DNA of 64,000 nucleotides from Janibacter massiliensis. GTDB taxonomy: Bacteria > Actinomycetota > Actinomycetes > Actinomycetales > Dermatophilaceae. Shown piece by piece: positions 8,766-16,924 of this stretch (positions within the stretch are counted from its first letter, which is position 1; each line of letters opens with the position of its first letter). Under the pieces are notes generated by a model. The model searched no databases. It was not told the origin of the DNA and saw nothing but the letters and a program-made list of their open reading frames with translations. The stretch spans positions 999,904 through 1,063,903 of the forward strand of contig NZ_LT985196.1 in assembly GCF_900289115.1 (NCBI RefSeq). Reading direction: 5' to 3'. A program made the position numbers and the translations under genes.

Positions 8766-8781
8766 GTCACGGGAACGTAAC
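8766..8781 (+). promoter_or_regulatory. MtrA-like direct repeat GTCAC-N6-GTAAC
   Basis: GTCAC and GTAAC separated by exactly 6 nt, 57 bp upstream of the Rpf-like start. It matches the GTNAC-N6-GTNAC direct repeat described for the response regulator MtrA, which controls rpf and rip-type muralytic genes in actinobacteria. The inner flank GGAAC-GTAAC recurs as GGAAC-GTGAC upstream of the NlpC/P60 gene at 53068-53077. Confidence 0.5.
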
Positions 8782-8837
8782 GTTCGAGCGGCGCACCCCC
8801 GGCGCCCAGGCGGACACCCCGGAAGGACCCCCTCCTC

Positions 8838-9560
8838 ATGAGCTACTCGCCCAAGCACGCTGCCCCGAAGACGCCGTCGACCACCCGCCGCCGCGTGACC
8901 GGCGCCGCCGTCGCCGGCATGGCCGTCATCGGCGGTGGCACGGCCCTCGCCCCGAGCTCCGCCCACGCCGGGTCCGGCGGTGTCTGGGACCGCGTCGCGG
9001 CCTGCGAGAGCGGTGGCAACTGGAGCATCAGCACGGGCAACGGCTACTACGGCGGCCTGCAGTTCTCCGCGCAGACGTGGCTCGGCTTCGGCGGTGGCAA
9101 GTACGCCCGCTACGCCAACCAGGCGACGAAGGCCCAGCAGATCGCCATCGCCCAGAAGGTCCTGCGGGTGCAGGGTCCGGGCGCGTGGCCGGTGTGCTCG
9201 CGCCGTGCGGGCCTCACCGTCGCCAACGGCACCGCGGTGCAGGTCGGCGCGACGACCGCGCGCGCGTCGCGGACGGCCACCCGGACGATGGTCGCCAACG
9301 GTGACCTCGTCGTCGACGGCAAGCGTGGCGCGCGGACCAACGCCCGCCTCGAGCGGTGGAGCGGCTCGGGTCGGATCAACGGCTGGTTCTCGCACTACGA
9401 CGTGAAGAACATGCAGCGCAAGCTCGACGTCCCGGTGACCGGGCGCACGGACGCGCGCACGGTTCGCGCCCTCCAGCGCACGGTCGGCACCCGCGTCGAC
9501 GGTCAGTGGGGCCCGCGCACGACGAAGGCGGTCCAGCGCTACCTCAACCGGATCTACTGA
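8838..9560 (+). CDS. Resuscitation-promoting-factor-like transglycosylase with PG-binding domain
   Basis: 240 residues. Signal peptide at 1-44 (basic TTRRR, hydrophobic stretch, cleavage after SAHA). The Rpf catalytic domain starts at GGVWDRVAACESGGNW with the catalytic Glu57 and the paired Cys56/Cys (PVCSRRAG) that form the family disulfide; GGLQFSAQTW is the matching Rpf block. The C-terminal third is a peptidoglycan_binding_1 type domain (MQRKLDVPVTGRTDARTVRALQR). It cleaves the glycan backbone of peptidoglycan outside the cell during growth or exit from dormancy. AAGGA lies about 9 nt upstream of ATG. An MtrA-like site lies in the upstream region; a strong hairpin follows. Confidence 0.9.
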   Translation: MSYSPKHAAPKTPSTTRRRVTGAAVAGMAVIGGGTALAPSSAHAGSGGVWDRVAACESGGNWSISTGNGYYGGLQFSAQTWLGFGGGKYARYANQATKAQQIAIAQKVLRVQGPGAWPVCSRRAGLTVANGTAVQVGATTARASRTATRTMVANGDLVVDGKRGARTNARLERWSGSGRINGWFSHYDVKNMQRKLDVPVTGRTDARTVRALQRTVGTRVDGQWGPRTTKAVQRYLNRIY

Positions 9561-9579
9561 GCCGCTTCGACGACGCCCG

Positions 9580-9614
9580 CCAGCGGCCCGGTCCCCCGTG
9601 GACCGGGCCGCTGG
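9580..9614 (+). terminator. Terminator hairpin after rpf-like gene
   Basis: Perfect 15-bp stem (CCAGCGGCCCGGTCC with its complement) and a 5-nt loop starting 19 nt after the stop codon. No long T-run, as usual in this G+C-rich genome. Confidence 0.75.
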
Positions 9615-9628
9615 TGTGTCATGGGGGT

Positions 9629-10990
9629 GTGGACCTCGGCGAGCTGCGGGCGGCGGTCGGCGACGCGCTCGTCGTCGCCCCCGACGTGGTGGACGGCTAC
9701 CGCCTGGACCGCGCGCACTTCTGCCCGGCGGGCGTGCCGCTCGGGCTCGTCCGCGCCCGGTCCAGGGACGACGTCGTCGCCACCCTGCGCTGGGCGAGCG
9801 CCCACCGGGTGCCGGTCGTCCCGCAGGGCGCGCGGACCGGCCTGTCCGGAGGCGCGAACGCCGTCGACGGCTGTCTCCTGCTCTCGCTCGACCAGATGAC
9901 GGCGATCCGCGCCATCGACCCCGTCGAGCGGATCGCCGTGGTCGAGCCGGGCGTGCGCAACGCCGACCTCACGCGGGCGTGCTGGGAGCACGGGCTGACC
10001 TACCCGCCGGATCCGTCGAGCTGGGAGATCAGCACGATCGGCGGGAACGTCGCGACGAACGCCGGGGGACTGTGCTGCGTCAAGTACGGCGTGACCCGGG
10101 AGTACGTCCGGGCCCTCGAGGTGGTCCTCGCCGACGGGCGGGTCCTGCGGACCGGGACCGCGACGGCCAAGGGGGTCGCGGGCTACGACCTCACCTCGCT
10201 GCTCGTGGGATCCGAGGGCACGCTCGGGGTCGTCACGGAGGTGACGGTCCGGCTCGTCCCCCGTCCGGCGGACCCGCTGACGGCCGTCGCCTTCTTCGGG
10301 TCGGCGCGAGGTGCGTGCGAGACGGTGCTCGACCACCGCGCGAGCGGGGCGCGGCCGTCGATGCTCGAGCTCATGGACCGCGGATCGCTCGAGGCGGTCG
10401 CGCGCCTGAAGGACCTGGGGTTCCCCGAGGGGACCGGTGCGATGCTCCTCGTCCAGAGCGACGACCCGGACCGTGCGGGCGCGGAGCTGGATGCCTTCGC
10501 CGAGGTCGCCCGGCGGCGCGGCGGCGAGGTCGTCGTCGCCGAGGACCGGGAGGAGGCCGAGCTGCTCGTCGAGGCGCGCCGGCTGTTCTCCCCGGCCCAC
10601 GCGGCGCTGGGGACGGACCTCGTCGACGACGTCTGCGTGCCGCTGACGCGCCTGGCGGACCTCGTCGACGGGGTCGAGGCGATCGGCCGGGAGCGCGACG
10701 TCGCCGTCATGACCTCCGGGCACGCCGGGGACGGGAACATGCACCCGGTCGTCGTCTTCGACGGGGGCGACCCGGCGTCGGCGGCGAGGGCGGAGGCGGC
10801 GTTCGCGGCGATCATGCGGCTGGGGATCGCGCTCGGCGGGACGATCACCGGCGAGCACGGGGTCGGGCGCCTCAAGGTTCCCTTCCTGGGCGAGGAGGTC
10901 GGCAGCGCGTCCGTCGACGTCCACCGGTCGATCAAGGCGGCCCTCGACCCCCTCGGCATCCTCAACCCCGGCGTCGTGCTCGGCCCCTGA
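9629..10990 (+). CDS. FAD-linked oxidase, GlcD/D-lactate dehydrogenase type
   Basis: 453 residues from GTG at 9629. FAD-binding type 4 domain in the first 200 residues: PVVPQGARTGLSGGAN is the pyrophosphate-binding loop, PDPSSWEISTIGGNVATNAGG and GSEGTLGVVTEV are diagnostic for the glycolate oxidase GlcD / D-2-hydroxyacid dehydrogenase family. The C-terminal FAD-oxidase domain ends with HAGDGNMHP, the metal-binding GTITGEHGVGRLK and ALDPLGILNPG. Oxidises a 2-hydroxy acid to a 2-oxo acid; glycolate, D-lactate or 2-hydroxyglutarate cannot be told apart by eye. The start is the first plausible codon after the preceding terminator stem, and overlaps nothing; SD is weak. Confidence 0.85.
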   Translation: MDLGELRAAVGDALVVAPDVVDGYRLDRAHFCPAGVPLGLVRARSRDDVVATLRWASAHRVPVVPQGARTGLSGGANAVDGCLLLSLDQMTAIRAIDPVERIAVVEPGVRNADLTRACWEHGLTYPPDPSSWEISTIGGNVATNAGGLCCVKYGVTREYVRALEVVLADGRVLRTGTATAKGVAGYDLTSLLVGSEGTLGVVTEVTVRLVPRPADPLTAVAFFGSARGACETVLDHRASGARPSMLELMDRGSLEAVARLKDLGFPEGTGAMLLVQSDDPDRAGAELDAFAEVARRRGGEVVVAEDREEAELLVEARRLFSPAHAALGTDLVDDVCVPLTRLADLVDGVEAIGRERDVAVMTSGHAGDGNMHPVVVFDGGDPASAARAEAAFAAIMRLGIALGGTITGEHGVGRLKVPFLGEEVGSASVDVHRSIKAALDPLGILNPGVVLGP

Positions 10991-11015
10991 CCCGGCGGGA
11001 TCGATTCCTGCGACG

Positions 11016-11088
11016 TGCAGTTCGTACCCGACTGGCCCCTCGACCGCGAGAACCCGGGCCTCGTGCGGCGCGGCGGGCGCGAACTGCA
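11016..11088. repeat. 9-bp inverted repeat with long loop
   Basis: TGCAGTTCG at 11016-11024 and its exact complement at 11080-11088, 55 nt apart, in the gap between the convergent oxidase and DoxX-like genes. No protein can be supported here. Function unknown. Confidence 0.4.
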
Positions 11089-11115
11089 TGTGGGAAGGAC
11101 CGCCAGCACACGCAC

Positions 11116-11149
11116 GAAGGGGCCCGCACCGCACGGTGCGAGCCCCTTC
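11116..11149. terminator. Bidirectional terminator between convergent genes
   Basis: GAAGGGGCCCGCACC and GGTGCGAGCCCCTTC form a 15-bp stem with one mismatch and a 4-nt loop (GCAC). It lies 9 nt from the DoxX-like stop (minus) and 125 nt after the oxidase stop (plus), so it can serve both. Confidence 0.7.
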
Positions 11150-11158
11150 GGTCCGTGG

Positions 11159-11746
11159 TCAGCGGAGCGGGCCGTTGCCGACCTTGCGTCCCCACCAGCG
11201 GCCGAGTCCGAAGGTGTCACCGCTGAGCGTGTAGGCGAGCGCGAGGAGGGCGAGCGCCTCGATCCAGTGGGAGTCGACGAGGGGGTTGACGAAGCCCTCG
11301 TTGGCGCGACCGATCGGGAACTCGGCGAGGTACATGAGGAAGAGCAGGAGCGATCCCAACCACGCGGCGATCTTCATCCCCGCGCCGAGGAGCACGGCGA
11401 CGCCGATCCCGAGCAGACCAGCCATGAACAGCCAGTCCCAGAAGCCGCCGGCGAAGTTCTTGAAGAACCCACCGAGCGGTCCGTCGACCACGGTCGGGTT
11501 CTTCGTGAGGAAGCCCGTCGTCGGGGATCCTCCGTCGACCCAGCCCTTGTCGGCGGGGGTGGAGTACCCGAGGCCGAACAACTTGTCGAGGAAGGGCCAC
11601 AGGAAGGTGAACCCGAGGACCACCCGCAGCGCGGCGAGCAACCCGCGCGCGAGGGGGGAGCGAACGATGTCCTCCTGGAAGGTGACGTCGCGGCGGTCGG
11701 CAGTACGTTCCCTGCCGGCATCGTCGTGGGTCGCGGTGTGGCTCAT
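11159..11746 (-). CDS. DoxX/DoxD-like membrane protein
   Basis: 195 residues with four hydrophobic helices (LLAALRVVLGFTFLWPFLDK, the WDWLFMAGLLGIGVAVLLG segment, a helix at IAAWLGSLLLFLMYLA, and IEALALLALAYTL). The LxLGFxFLWPFxDKLFG start and the glycine-rich second half resemble the DoxX/DoxD family (thiosulfate:quinone oxidoreductase small subunit and relatives). In the plasma membrane; substrate unknown. GGAGG about 9 nt before the ATG supports the start. Single-gene unit between a terminator and the tRNA. Confidence 0.75.
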   Translation of the reverse strand: MSHTATHDDAGRERTADRRDVTFQEDIVRSPLARGLLAALRVVLGFTFLWPFLDKLFGLGYSTPADKGWVDGGSPTTGFLTKNPTVVDGPLGGFFKNFAGGFWDWLFMAGLLGIGVAVLLGAGMKIAAWLGSLLLFLMYLAEFPIGRANEGFVNPLVDSHWIEALALLALAYTLSGDTFGLGRWWGRKVGNGPLR

Positions 11747-11885
11747 GCTGATCGACCTCCGAACTGCGCCCGTCGGGCCCGTCCCGCGGGCAATCTCAGG
11801 ATACGCCCGGGAATCTCCGAAAGATGTTCGCCACCGGTGTGATCCGCGGAACGCCGACCACGGACCGGATGCCTCGATCGTTCAG

Positions 11886-11958
11886 AGCTGGAGATGGGAC
11901 TCGAACCCACAACCACCTGTTTACAAGACAGGTGCGCTACCAGTTGCGCCACTCCAGC
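11886..11958 (-). tRNA. tRNA-Thr (anticodon TGT)
   Basis: Reverse-strand cloverleaf: 7-bp acceptor stem GCTGGAG/CTCCAGC, D-arm GCGC/GCGC with AACTGGTA loop, anticodon stem CCTGT/ACAGG with loop CTTGTAA (anticodon TGT, reads ACA), T-arm GTGGG/CCCAT with TTCGAGT loop. CCA is not encoded. Stands alone between the DoxX-like gene and the glycerophosphodiesterase. Confidence 0.95.
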
Positions 11959-12070
11959 CCGGTCGGGCGGGTGCCCGACGGCCAGCCCATGGTACGGGCG
12001 GGCCTCTCGCACCCTCGTCGGTCACCGGGTGTTCACCCGGCCGTCGCTCCCGCGGGGCACCATCGGCGGC

Positions 12071-12937
12071 ATGCGCGCCAACTCCTCCCGTCGAGCCGTC
12101 CTCGCTGCCGTCGCGGCCGCTCCCGTCATGGCTGCCGGGGTCTCCGCGGCGCCGGCACCCGCCGAGGCAGCGAGCGAGCGGCCCCTCGTCATCGCCCACC
12201 GCGGCGCGTCGCACTATGCGCCCGAGAACACGATGGCGGCCTTCGACCTCGCGATGGACCTGCGGTCCGACCTCGTCGAGACGGACGTGCAGCGGACGAA
12301 GGACGGGGTCCTCGTCCTGGTCCACGACACCGACCTGAAGCGCACGACGAACATCGAGCAGCGCTACCCCGGTCGCCGGTCGTACGCTGTGAAGGACACG
12401 ACGTGGGCGGAGATCAAGACGCTCGACGCCGGCTCGTGGAAGGCGGCGAAGTACCGAGGCGAGCGCATCCCGACCCTGTCCTCCCTCGTCCGTCGGGTGA
12501 AGGAGCGCCGCAGCGGTCTGCTCCTCGAGCTGAAGTCGCCCTCCCTCTACCCGGGGATCGAGCAGCAGATCGACCGGATCTTCCGTGCCTCCGGGTTCGT
12601 CTCCTACGGCCGGGCGACCGGCAAGGTCCAGGTGCAGTCGTTCGACTTCACCTCGATGAAGCGCTACCACGCCATCGACCCGTGGATGCCGGTCGGACTG
12701 CTCGGTCGCCCCTACCGCTGGGAGCTCGACGACCTCACGTGGGCCGACCAGGTGAATCCGAACTACCTCGCCTCCGACGCGACGTACGTCCGAGACCTGC
12801 ACGCCCAGGGGTTCGTGAGCTACACGTGGACGGTCAACGACGAGATCGGCATGAACATGGTCCTCGACCGCGGCCATGACGGGATCATCACCAACCGCCC
12901 CGACCTGGCGCACAGCGTCCTGCTCACGCGCGGCTGA
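12071..12937 (+). CDS. Exported glycerophosphodiester phosphodiesterase (Tat signal)
   Basis: 288 residues. N-terminus MRANSSRRAVLAAVAAAP carries twin arginines (7-8) before a hydrophobic core and an Ala-rich cleavage region near residue 35, so Tat export is likely. The GDPD domain follows at once: VIAHRGASHYAPENTMAAF (catalytic His-Arg and Glu-Asn), LVETDVQRTKDGVLVLVHDT (metal-binding Glu/Asp and second catalytic His), LLLELKSP and TWTVNDE near the end. Hydrolyses glycerophosphodiesters to glycerol 3-phosphate and an alcohol outside the membrane. The hexamer CACCAT 7 nt upstream and absence of an SD suggest a leaderless mRNA. Confidence 0.9.
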   Translation: MRANSSRRAVLAAVAAAPVMAAGVSAAPAPAEAASERPLVIAHRGASHYAPENTMAAFDLAMDLRSDLVETDVQRTKDGVLVLVHDTDLKRTTNIEQRYPGRRSYAVKDTTWAEIKTLDAGSWKAAKYRGERIPTLSSLVRRVKERRSGLLLELKSPSLYPGIEQQIDRIFRASGFVSYGRATGKVQVQSFDFTSMKRYHAIDPWMPVGLLGRPYRWELDDLTWADQVNPNYLASDATYVRDLHAQGFVSYTWTVNDEIGMNMVLDRGHDGIITNRPDLAHSVLLTRG

Positions 12938-12960
12938 CAGCTGCCCCCGACGCGGTTCGC

Positions 12961-12976
12961 CGTGACCCGGGTCACG
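12961..12976. promoter_or_regulatory. 16-bp perfect palindrome, candidate operator of gabT
   Basis: CGTGACCCGGGTCACG reads identically on both strands. It ends 5 bp before the -10 hexamer at 12982, so it covers the -35 region. A dimeric regulator bound here would control gabT. Confidence 0.5.
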
Positions 12977-12981
12977 CCCAC

Positions 12982-12987
12982 TAGAGT
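12982..12987 (+). promoter_or_regulatory. -10 hexamer TAGAGT, leaderless gabT
   Basis: TAGAGT ends 6 nt before the GTG start at 12994 and no SD is present. Consistent with a leaderless mRNA. Confidence 0.55.
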
Positions 12988-12993
12988 GCGCGC

Positions 12994-14325
12994 GTGATCG
13001 AGCAGAAGCGCATCCTCTCCACGCCCATCCCGGGTCCCCGTTCCGTCGAGCTCCAGCAGCGGAAGACCGCGGCCGTGGGCGCCGGCGTCTCCACGGGCCT
13101 GCCGGTCTACGTCGAGCAGGCGCGGGACGGGATCCTGCGGGACGTCGACGGCAACCAGCTCATCGACTTCGGGTCCGGGATCGCGGTGACGAACGTCGGC
13201 AACGGCAACCCGGCCGTCGTCAAGGCCGTCCAGCAGCAGGTCGAGCGCTTCACCCACACGTGCTTTATGGTCACCCCGTACGAGGGGTACGTCGCCGTGT
13301 GCGAGCGGCTGGCCGAGCTCACCCCCGGCGACCACGAGAAGCGCAGCGCGCTGTTCAACTCCGGCGCCGAGGCGGTCGAGAACGCCGTGAAGATCGCCCG
13401 CCACGCGACCGGCAAGGACGGCATCGTCGCCTTCGACCACGCCTACCACGGGCGGACGAACCTCACCATGGCGATGACGGCGAAGAACATGCCGTACAAG
13501 CACCGCTTCGGCCCCTTCGCGGGCGAGCTCTACCGCGTGCCGATGGCCTACCCCTACCGCTGGCCCGGGGGCCCCGAGCACTGCGAGAAGGAGGCCTTCT
13601 CCTACATCACCGACCAGATCCACGCGCAGGTCGGGGAGGAGAGCACCGCCGCGGTCATCATCGAGCCGATCCAGGGCGAGGGCGGGTTCATCGTCCCGCC
13701 GAAGGGCTTCTTGCCGCGGCTGGCGGACTGGTGCCGGGAGCACGACATCCTCTTCATCGCCGACGAGGTGCAGTCCGGCTTCTGCCGTTCCGGCGACTGG
13801 TTCGCCTGTGACGACGAGGGTGTCGTCCCCGACCTCATCACGACGGCGAAGGGGATCGCCGGTGGCATGCCGCTCGCCGCGGTCACCGGCCGGGCCGAGC
13901 TGCTCGACGGCGTCCACCCCGGTGGTCTCGGCGGGACGTACGGCGGTAACCCGGTCGCGTGCGCCGCGGCGCTGGCGTCGATGGACTTCATGGCCGAGCA
14001 CGACCTGGCCGGACGGGCCCGGGCGATCGGGGAGCGCCTCACCGGTCGGCTCACCTCGATGGCCGAGCGCTTCCCGCAGATCGGCGAGGTCCGCGGTCGT
14101 GGCGCGATGATCGCCGCCGAGCTGGTCACCGACCGGGAGACGAAGGAGCCCGCCGCCGCGCTCGCGGGCGCGGTGAACAAGGCCTGCCACGAGCGCGGCC
14201 TGGTCACCCTCACGTGCGGGACGCTCGGCAACGTCTTCCGTTTCCTCCCGCCGCTGACGATCACCGACGAGCTCCTCGACGAGGGCCTCGACGTCTTCGA
14301 GGAGGCCTTCGCCGCGTCGGTCTGA
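12994..14325 (+). CDS. gabT: 4-aminobutyrate--2-oxoglutarate transaminase
   Basis: 443 residues, class-III PLP aminotransferase. Signs are ITDFGSG-type opening (LIDFGSGIAVTNVGNGNP), LFNSGAEAVENAVKIAR, AYHGRTNLTMAMT, IEPIQGEGGFIVPP, the cofactor-binding DEVQSGFCRSGDWFA and the Schiff-base lysine in LITTAKGIAGGMPLAAVTG. Transfers the amino group of GABA to 2-oxoglutarate, giving succinic semialdehyde. Length and motif order match actinobacterial GabT closely. No gabD follows; the next gene is convergent. Regulation probably through the 16-bp palindrome upstream. Confidence 0.9.
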   Translation: MIEQKRILSTPIPGPRSVELQQRKTAAVGAGVSTGLPVYVEQARDGILRDVDGNQLIDFGSGIAVTNVGNGNPAVVKAVQQQVERFTHTCFMVTPYEGYVAVCERLAELTPGDHEKRSALFNSGAEAVENAVKIARHATGKDGIVAFDHAYHGRTNLTMAMTAKNMPYKHRFGPFAGELYRVPMAYPYRWPGGPEHCEKEAFSYITDQIHAQVGEESTAAVIIEPIQGEGGFIVPPKGFLPRLADWCREHDILFIADEVQSGFCRSGDWFACDDEGVVPDLITTAKGIAGGMPLAAVTGRAELLDGVHPGGLGGTYGGNPVACAAALASMDFMAEHDLAGRARAIGERLTGRLTSMAERFPQIGEVRGRGAMIAAELVTDRETKEPAAALAGAVNKACHERGLVTLTCGTLGNVFRFLPPLTITDELLDEGLDVFEEAFAASV

Positions 14326-14347
14326 CCCGGCGCGGCAGGGGCGCCCG

Positions 14348-15112
14348 TCAGCGCGGCGGCATCCGCAGGGCGCCGTCGAGCCGGACGACCTCGCCGTTGA
14401 GCATCGGGTTGTCGACGACGTGCGCGACGAGACTCGCGTACTCGCGTGGGTCGCCGAGCCGGCTCGGGTGCGGCACCTGCGCCTCGAGCACCCGACGGGT
14501 CTCCTCGGGCAGCCCGGCGAGCATCGGCGTGGCGAACGTGCCGGGCGCGATCGTCATGACGCGCACGCCGGTCTCGGCGAGGTCCCGCGCCGCCGGGAGG
14601 GTGAGCCCGACGACCCCGCCCTTGCTCGCGGCGTACGCGGCCTGGCCGACCTGGCCGTCGTAGGCGGCGATCGAGGCGGTCATGACGACGACCCCACGGT
14701 CGCCGTCGACGGGCTCGTTGTCGGCCATCGCGGCCGCGGCGAGCCGGAGGACGTTGAACGACCCGACGAGGTTGATGTCGACGACGGTGCGGAAGGTGTC
14801 GAGGTCGAGCGGGCCCTTGCGGCCGACGACCCGTCCCGGGGTGGCGACCCCGGCGCAGGTCACGGCGACGCGCAGCTCGCCGAGCTCGCGAGCGGCCTCG
14901 ACCGCGGCGGCGATCTCCTCGGGGGAGCGGACGTCAGTGCGGACGAACCGGGCGCGCTCGCCCAGCTCGTCGACGAGGGCCGAGCCGCGGGCCGGGTCGA
15001 GGTCGGCGACGACGACGGCGGCCCCGGCGGCGTGGAGACGACGGACGGTGGCCTCACCCAGGCCCGAGGCGCCCCCGGTGACGAGGGCGACGGACGACGA
15101 CGTGAGCTTCAT
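14348..15112 (-). CDS. SDR-family 3-hydroxyacyl-CoA dehydrogenase-like protein
   Basis: 254 residues from MKLTSSS. Rossmann start TGGASGLG, NAD-specific Asp in VVVADLD, a CAGVATPGR motif in place of NNAG, catalytic Ser in VVMTASIAA, YAASK (Tyr and Lys of the catalytic pair), then IAPGTFATPML. The CAGxAxxxR and IAPGxFxTPM signatures are those of type-II (HSD17B10-like) 3-hydroxyacyl-CoA dehydrogenases, so a role in fatty acid or branched-chain amino acid degradation is likely. Cytoplasmic. Convergent with gabT with 22 bp between the stops and no clear terminator. Confidence 0.85.
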   Translation of the reverse strand: MKLTSSSVALVTGGASGLGEATVRRLHAAGAAVVVADLDPARGSALVDELGERARFVRTDVRSPEEIAAAVEAARELGELRVAVTCAGVATPGRVVGRKGPLDLDTFRTVVDINLVGSFNVLRLAAAAMADNEPVDGDRGVVVMTASIAAYDGQVGQAAYAASKGGVVGLTLPAARDLAETGVRVMTIAPGTFATPMLAGLPEETRRVLEAQVPHPSRLGDPREYASLVAHVVDNPMLNGEVVRLDGALRMPPR

Positions 15113-15140
15113 GGGCCCAGCCAACCAGACCCGGCGGGGG

Positions 15141-15716
15141 TCACCCCGTCGGGCTGTCGGCACGCGCCGGGGCGCGGCGGCGCCAGTAGCCGACGAGGGC
15201 GACCGCGAGGAGCGCCGGCCACAGGGCCATCGGCCCGTACGTCACACCCAGGACGACGCGCTGCCAGAGGTTCATCCCGTCCGCGGGGGTCCAGGCGCCG
15301 GTGCCAGCGAGCCACGCGCCGCCGAACTGCACCGCGAGCGAGACGACGAACAGCGTCACGACCGCCCAGCCGAGCCACCCGGCGGCGGTCGGCAGGAGGC
15401 GGTGGATGCGCCGCCCGCGGAGCCCCGGAACCCAGCGAGGGACCCTCTCGCCCCACGGCCGTGCGAGCCCGACGCACAGCGTCGCGGCGACGAGCTCGAC
15501 GGCGTCGAGGCCGAGCACGTACCCGACGAGCGCCGGGTCGGACCGGAACTCGTCGGCCTCGGCGAAACCGAGGGGTGCTCCAGCGAGCATGAGGACCCGC
15601 CACAGCATCGACGGGAGCAGGCAGAGCAGGCACCCCCACGCCGCGATGCGGGCCCACCGCTGGGGCGGTGTCCCCGTCGAGCCCGGGTCAAGAAGCGCTG
15701 CCGTTCCAGAACCCAT
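15141..15716 (-). CDS. Four-helix membrane protein of unknown function
   Basis: 191 residues from MGSGTAALL. No family recognised. Four hydrophobic segments: near 22-48 (ARIAAWGCLLCLLPSMLWRV), 70-90, 115-137 (AGWLGWAVVTLFVVSLAVQF) and 160-180, with a basic C-terminal tail. The ATG at 15716 is preferred over one 6 nt upstream because a TACGGT hexamer on the minus strand (15724-15729) lies 7 nt before it, the leaderless spacing seen elsewhere here. Divergent from the LCP lipoprotein gene; the two promoters lie about 60 bp apart. Confidence 0.7.
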   Translation of the reverse strand: MGSGTAALLDPGSTGTPPQRWARIAAWGCLLCLLPSMLWRVLMLAGAPLGFAEADEFRSDPALVGYVLGLDAVELVAATLCVGLARPWGERVPRWVPGLRGRRIHRLLPTAAGWLGWAVVTLFVVSLAVQFGGAWLAGTGAWTPADGMNLWQRVVLGVTYGPMALWPALLAVALVGYWRRRAPARADSPTG

Positions 15717-15723
15717 GCCCATG

Positions 15724-15729
15724 ACCGTA
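15724..15729 (-). promoter_or_regulatory. -10 hexamer TACGGT (minus), leaderless membrane-protein gene
   Basis: TACGGT on the minus strand, 7 nt before the ATG at 15716; no SD for that ATG. Confidence 0.45.
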
Positions 15730-15782
15730 GCGGGGCTCCCGGGGCGGGCTATCCGCCTCGGCGCGACGTCGGACCGCGCGGT

Positions 15783-15788
15783 TAGCGT
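15783..15788 (+). promoter_or_regulatory. -10 hexamer TAGCGT, leaderless LCP gene
   Basis: TAGCGT ends 7 nt before the ATG at 15796; no SD. The same hexamer and spacing recur at 22183. Confidence 0.5.
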
Positions 15789-15795
15789 GGAACGC

Positions 15796-16902
15796 ATGCC
15801 CGCTCGCTCCCGCGCCGTTCTCGTCCCGATGTCGCTCCTCGGCGCCGCCGCACTCGTGGTCGCCGGGTGCTCGGCCGCCCCGGAGCCGAAGCCCGCGCCC
15901 GCGCCCGGGTCCTCGAGCCCGCCGACGACCGCTGGGACATCGGTGACCGTCGCGGGCGCCCCGGCCGCCCTGCGTCGCGTCGTCGAGAAGGTGTACGCGA
16001 AGTCCGACCGGCCCGTGACCGCGAAGGCCCACCTCGGACGGTGGAAGGGCGAGAAGATCGCCGTCGTCGTCGCCGGTGACGACGTCACCCTGCTCACCGG
16101 GCCGCGATGGACGGTCGTCGGCGGGTGGTGGCCCTCCTTGGGGAAGGCGCGGCCCGAGCTCGGCGGGGCGATCCACGTCCTGCTCATCGGTTCGGACGCC
16201 CGCCCGGGCCAGGACCACGACCACGCCCGTGGGGATGCGCTCCAGCTCGTCGGGCTCGACGGGGCCGGGGGCGGCGGGGTCGTCGGCATCCCGCGCGACT
16301 CGTGGGTCACGCTGCCGAACGGCTCGAAGGGGAAGATCAACGCGGCGCTCACCTCGGGCGGGCCCGCGGGGCAGACGGCCGCCGTCGAGTCCCTCTCGGG
16401 CATCCGCACGACGGGCTACCTGTGCACCGGCTTCGGGGGGTTCAAGCGGATCGTCGAGCAGCTCGGTGGGATCGACTACACGGCGCCGAAGGCGGTGTCG
16501 GGCGAGGCGTCCGGCGCGAAGGTCAGGGCGGGGCGGCAGCGGCTGGGCCCCGAGCAGGCGCTCGCCTACGCGCGCGAGCGCAAGACCCTGCCCGACGGCG
16601 ACTTCGGACGCTCCCGCAACCAGGGCCTGCTCCTCGTCGGCGCGTTCCTCGACGCCCGGCGGCGCGGCCCCAGCGAGCTCGCGCGGGCCCTCACCGTCGT
16701 GCAGTCCCAGTCGAGCAGCGACCTCACCGCGGCCGAGGCGCTGCGGTTCGGCGCGTGGATCTACAAGATCTCCCCGATGCGCGTCGGCCACGAGGTCGTT
16801 ACCGGTTCGACCCCGACGATCGGCGGTCAGTCCGTCGTCGTCCTCGGCGATGACGCGCGGGCGACCTTCCGCGACTTCGAGGACGCCCGGCTGGGGGGCT
16901 GA
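15796..16902 (+). CDS. LytR-CpsA-Psr (LCP) family lipoprotein
   Basis: 368 residues. Lipoprotein signal peptide with lipobox LVVAGC (Cys25), then a Pro/Ser/Thr-rich spacer to about residue 50. The LCP domain is recognisable by HVLLIGSDARPG, DALQLVGLD, GVVGIPRDSWV, KINAALTSGGP, the conserved VEQLGGIDY and LAYARERKTLPDGDFGRSRNQ with the Arg pair that binds polyprenyl pyrophosphate. LCP enzymes attach glycopolymers (teichoic acid, arabinogalactan or capsule) to peptidoglycan at the outer face of the membrane. A lipid anchor instead of the usual N-terminal membrane helix is less common. Convergent with the SGNH hydrolase gene. Confidence 0.85.
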   Translation: MPARSRAVLVPMSLLGAAALVVAGCSAAPEPKPAPAPGSSSPPTTAGTSVTVAGAPAALRRVVEKVYAKSDRPVTAKAHLGRWKGEKIAVVVAGDDVTLLTGPRWTVVGGWWPSLGKARPELGGAIHVLLIGSDARPGQDHDHARGDALQLVGLDGAGGGGVVGIPRDSWVTLPNGSKGKINAALTSGGPAGQTAAVESLSGIRTTGYLCTGFGGFKRIVEQLGGIDYTAPKAVSGEASGAKVRAGRQRLGPEQALAYARERKTLPDGDFGRSRNQGLLLVGAFLDARRRGPSELARALTVVQSQSSSDLTAAEALRFGAWIYKISPMRVGHEVVTGSTPTIGGQSVVVLGDDARATFRDFEDARLGG

Positions 16903-16924
16903 GCCGCCCCCGCGGCCGGTCTTC

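Noticed and set aside
8625..8837. c-di-AMP riboswitch upstream of the Rpf-like gene
   Set aside because: Rpf genes often carry one, but none of the conserved blocks seen at 53137-53335 occurs here.
11015..11158. Small protein starting VQFVPDWPL in the oxidase-DoxX gap
   Set aside because: The frame runs on into the antisense strand of the DoxX-like gene, and the codons lie in an inverted repeat and a terminator stem.
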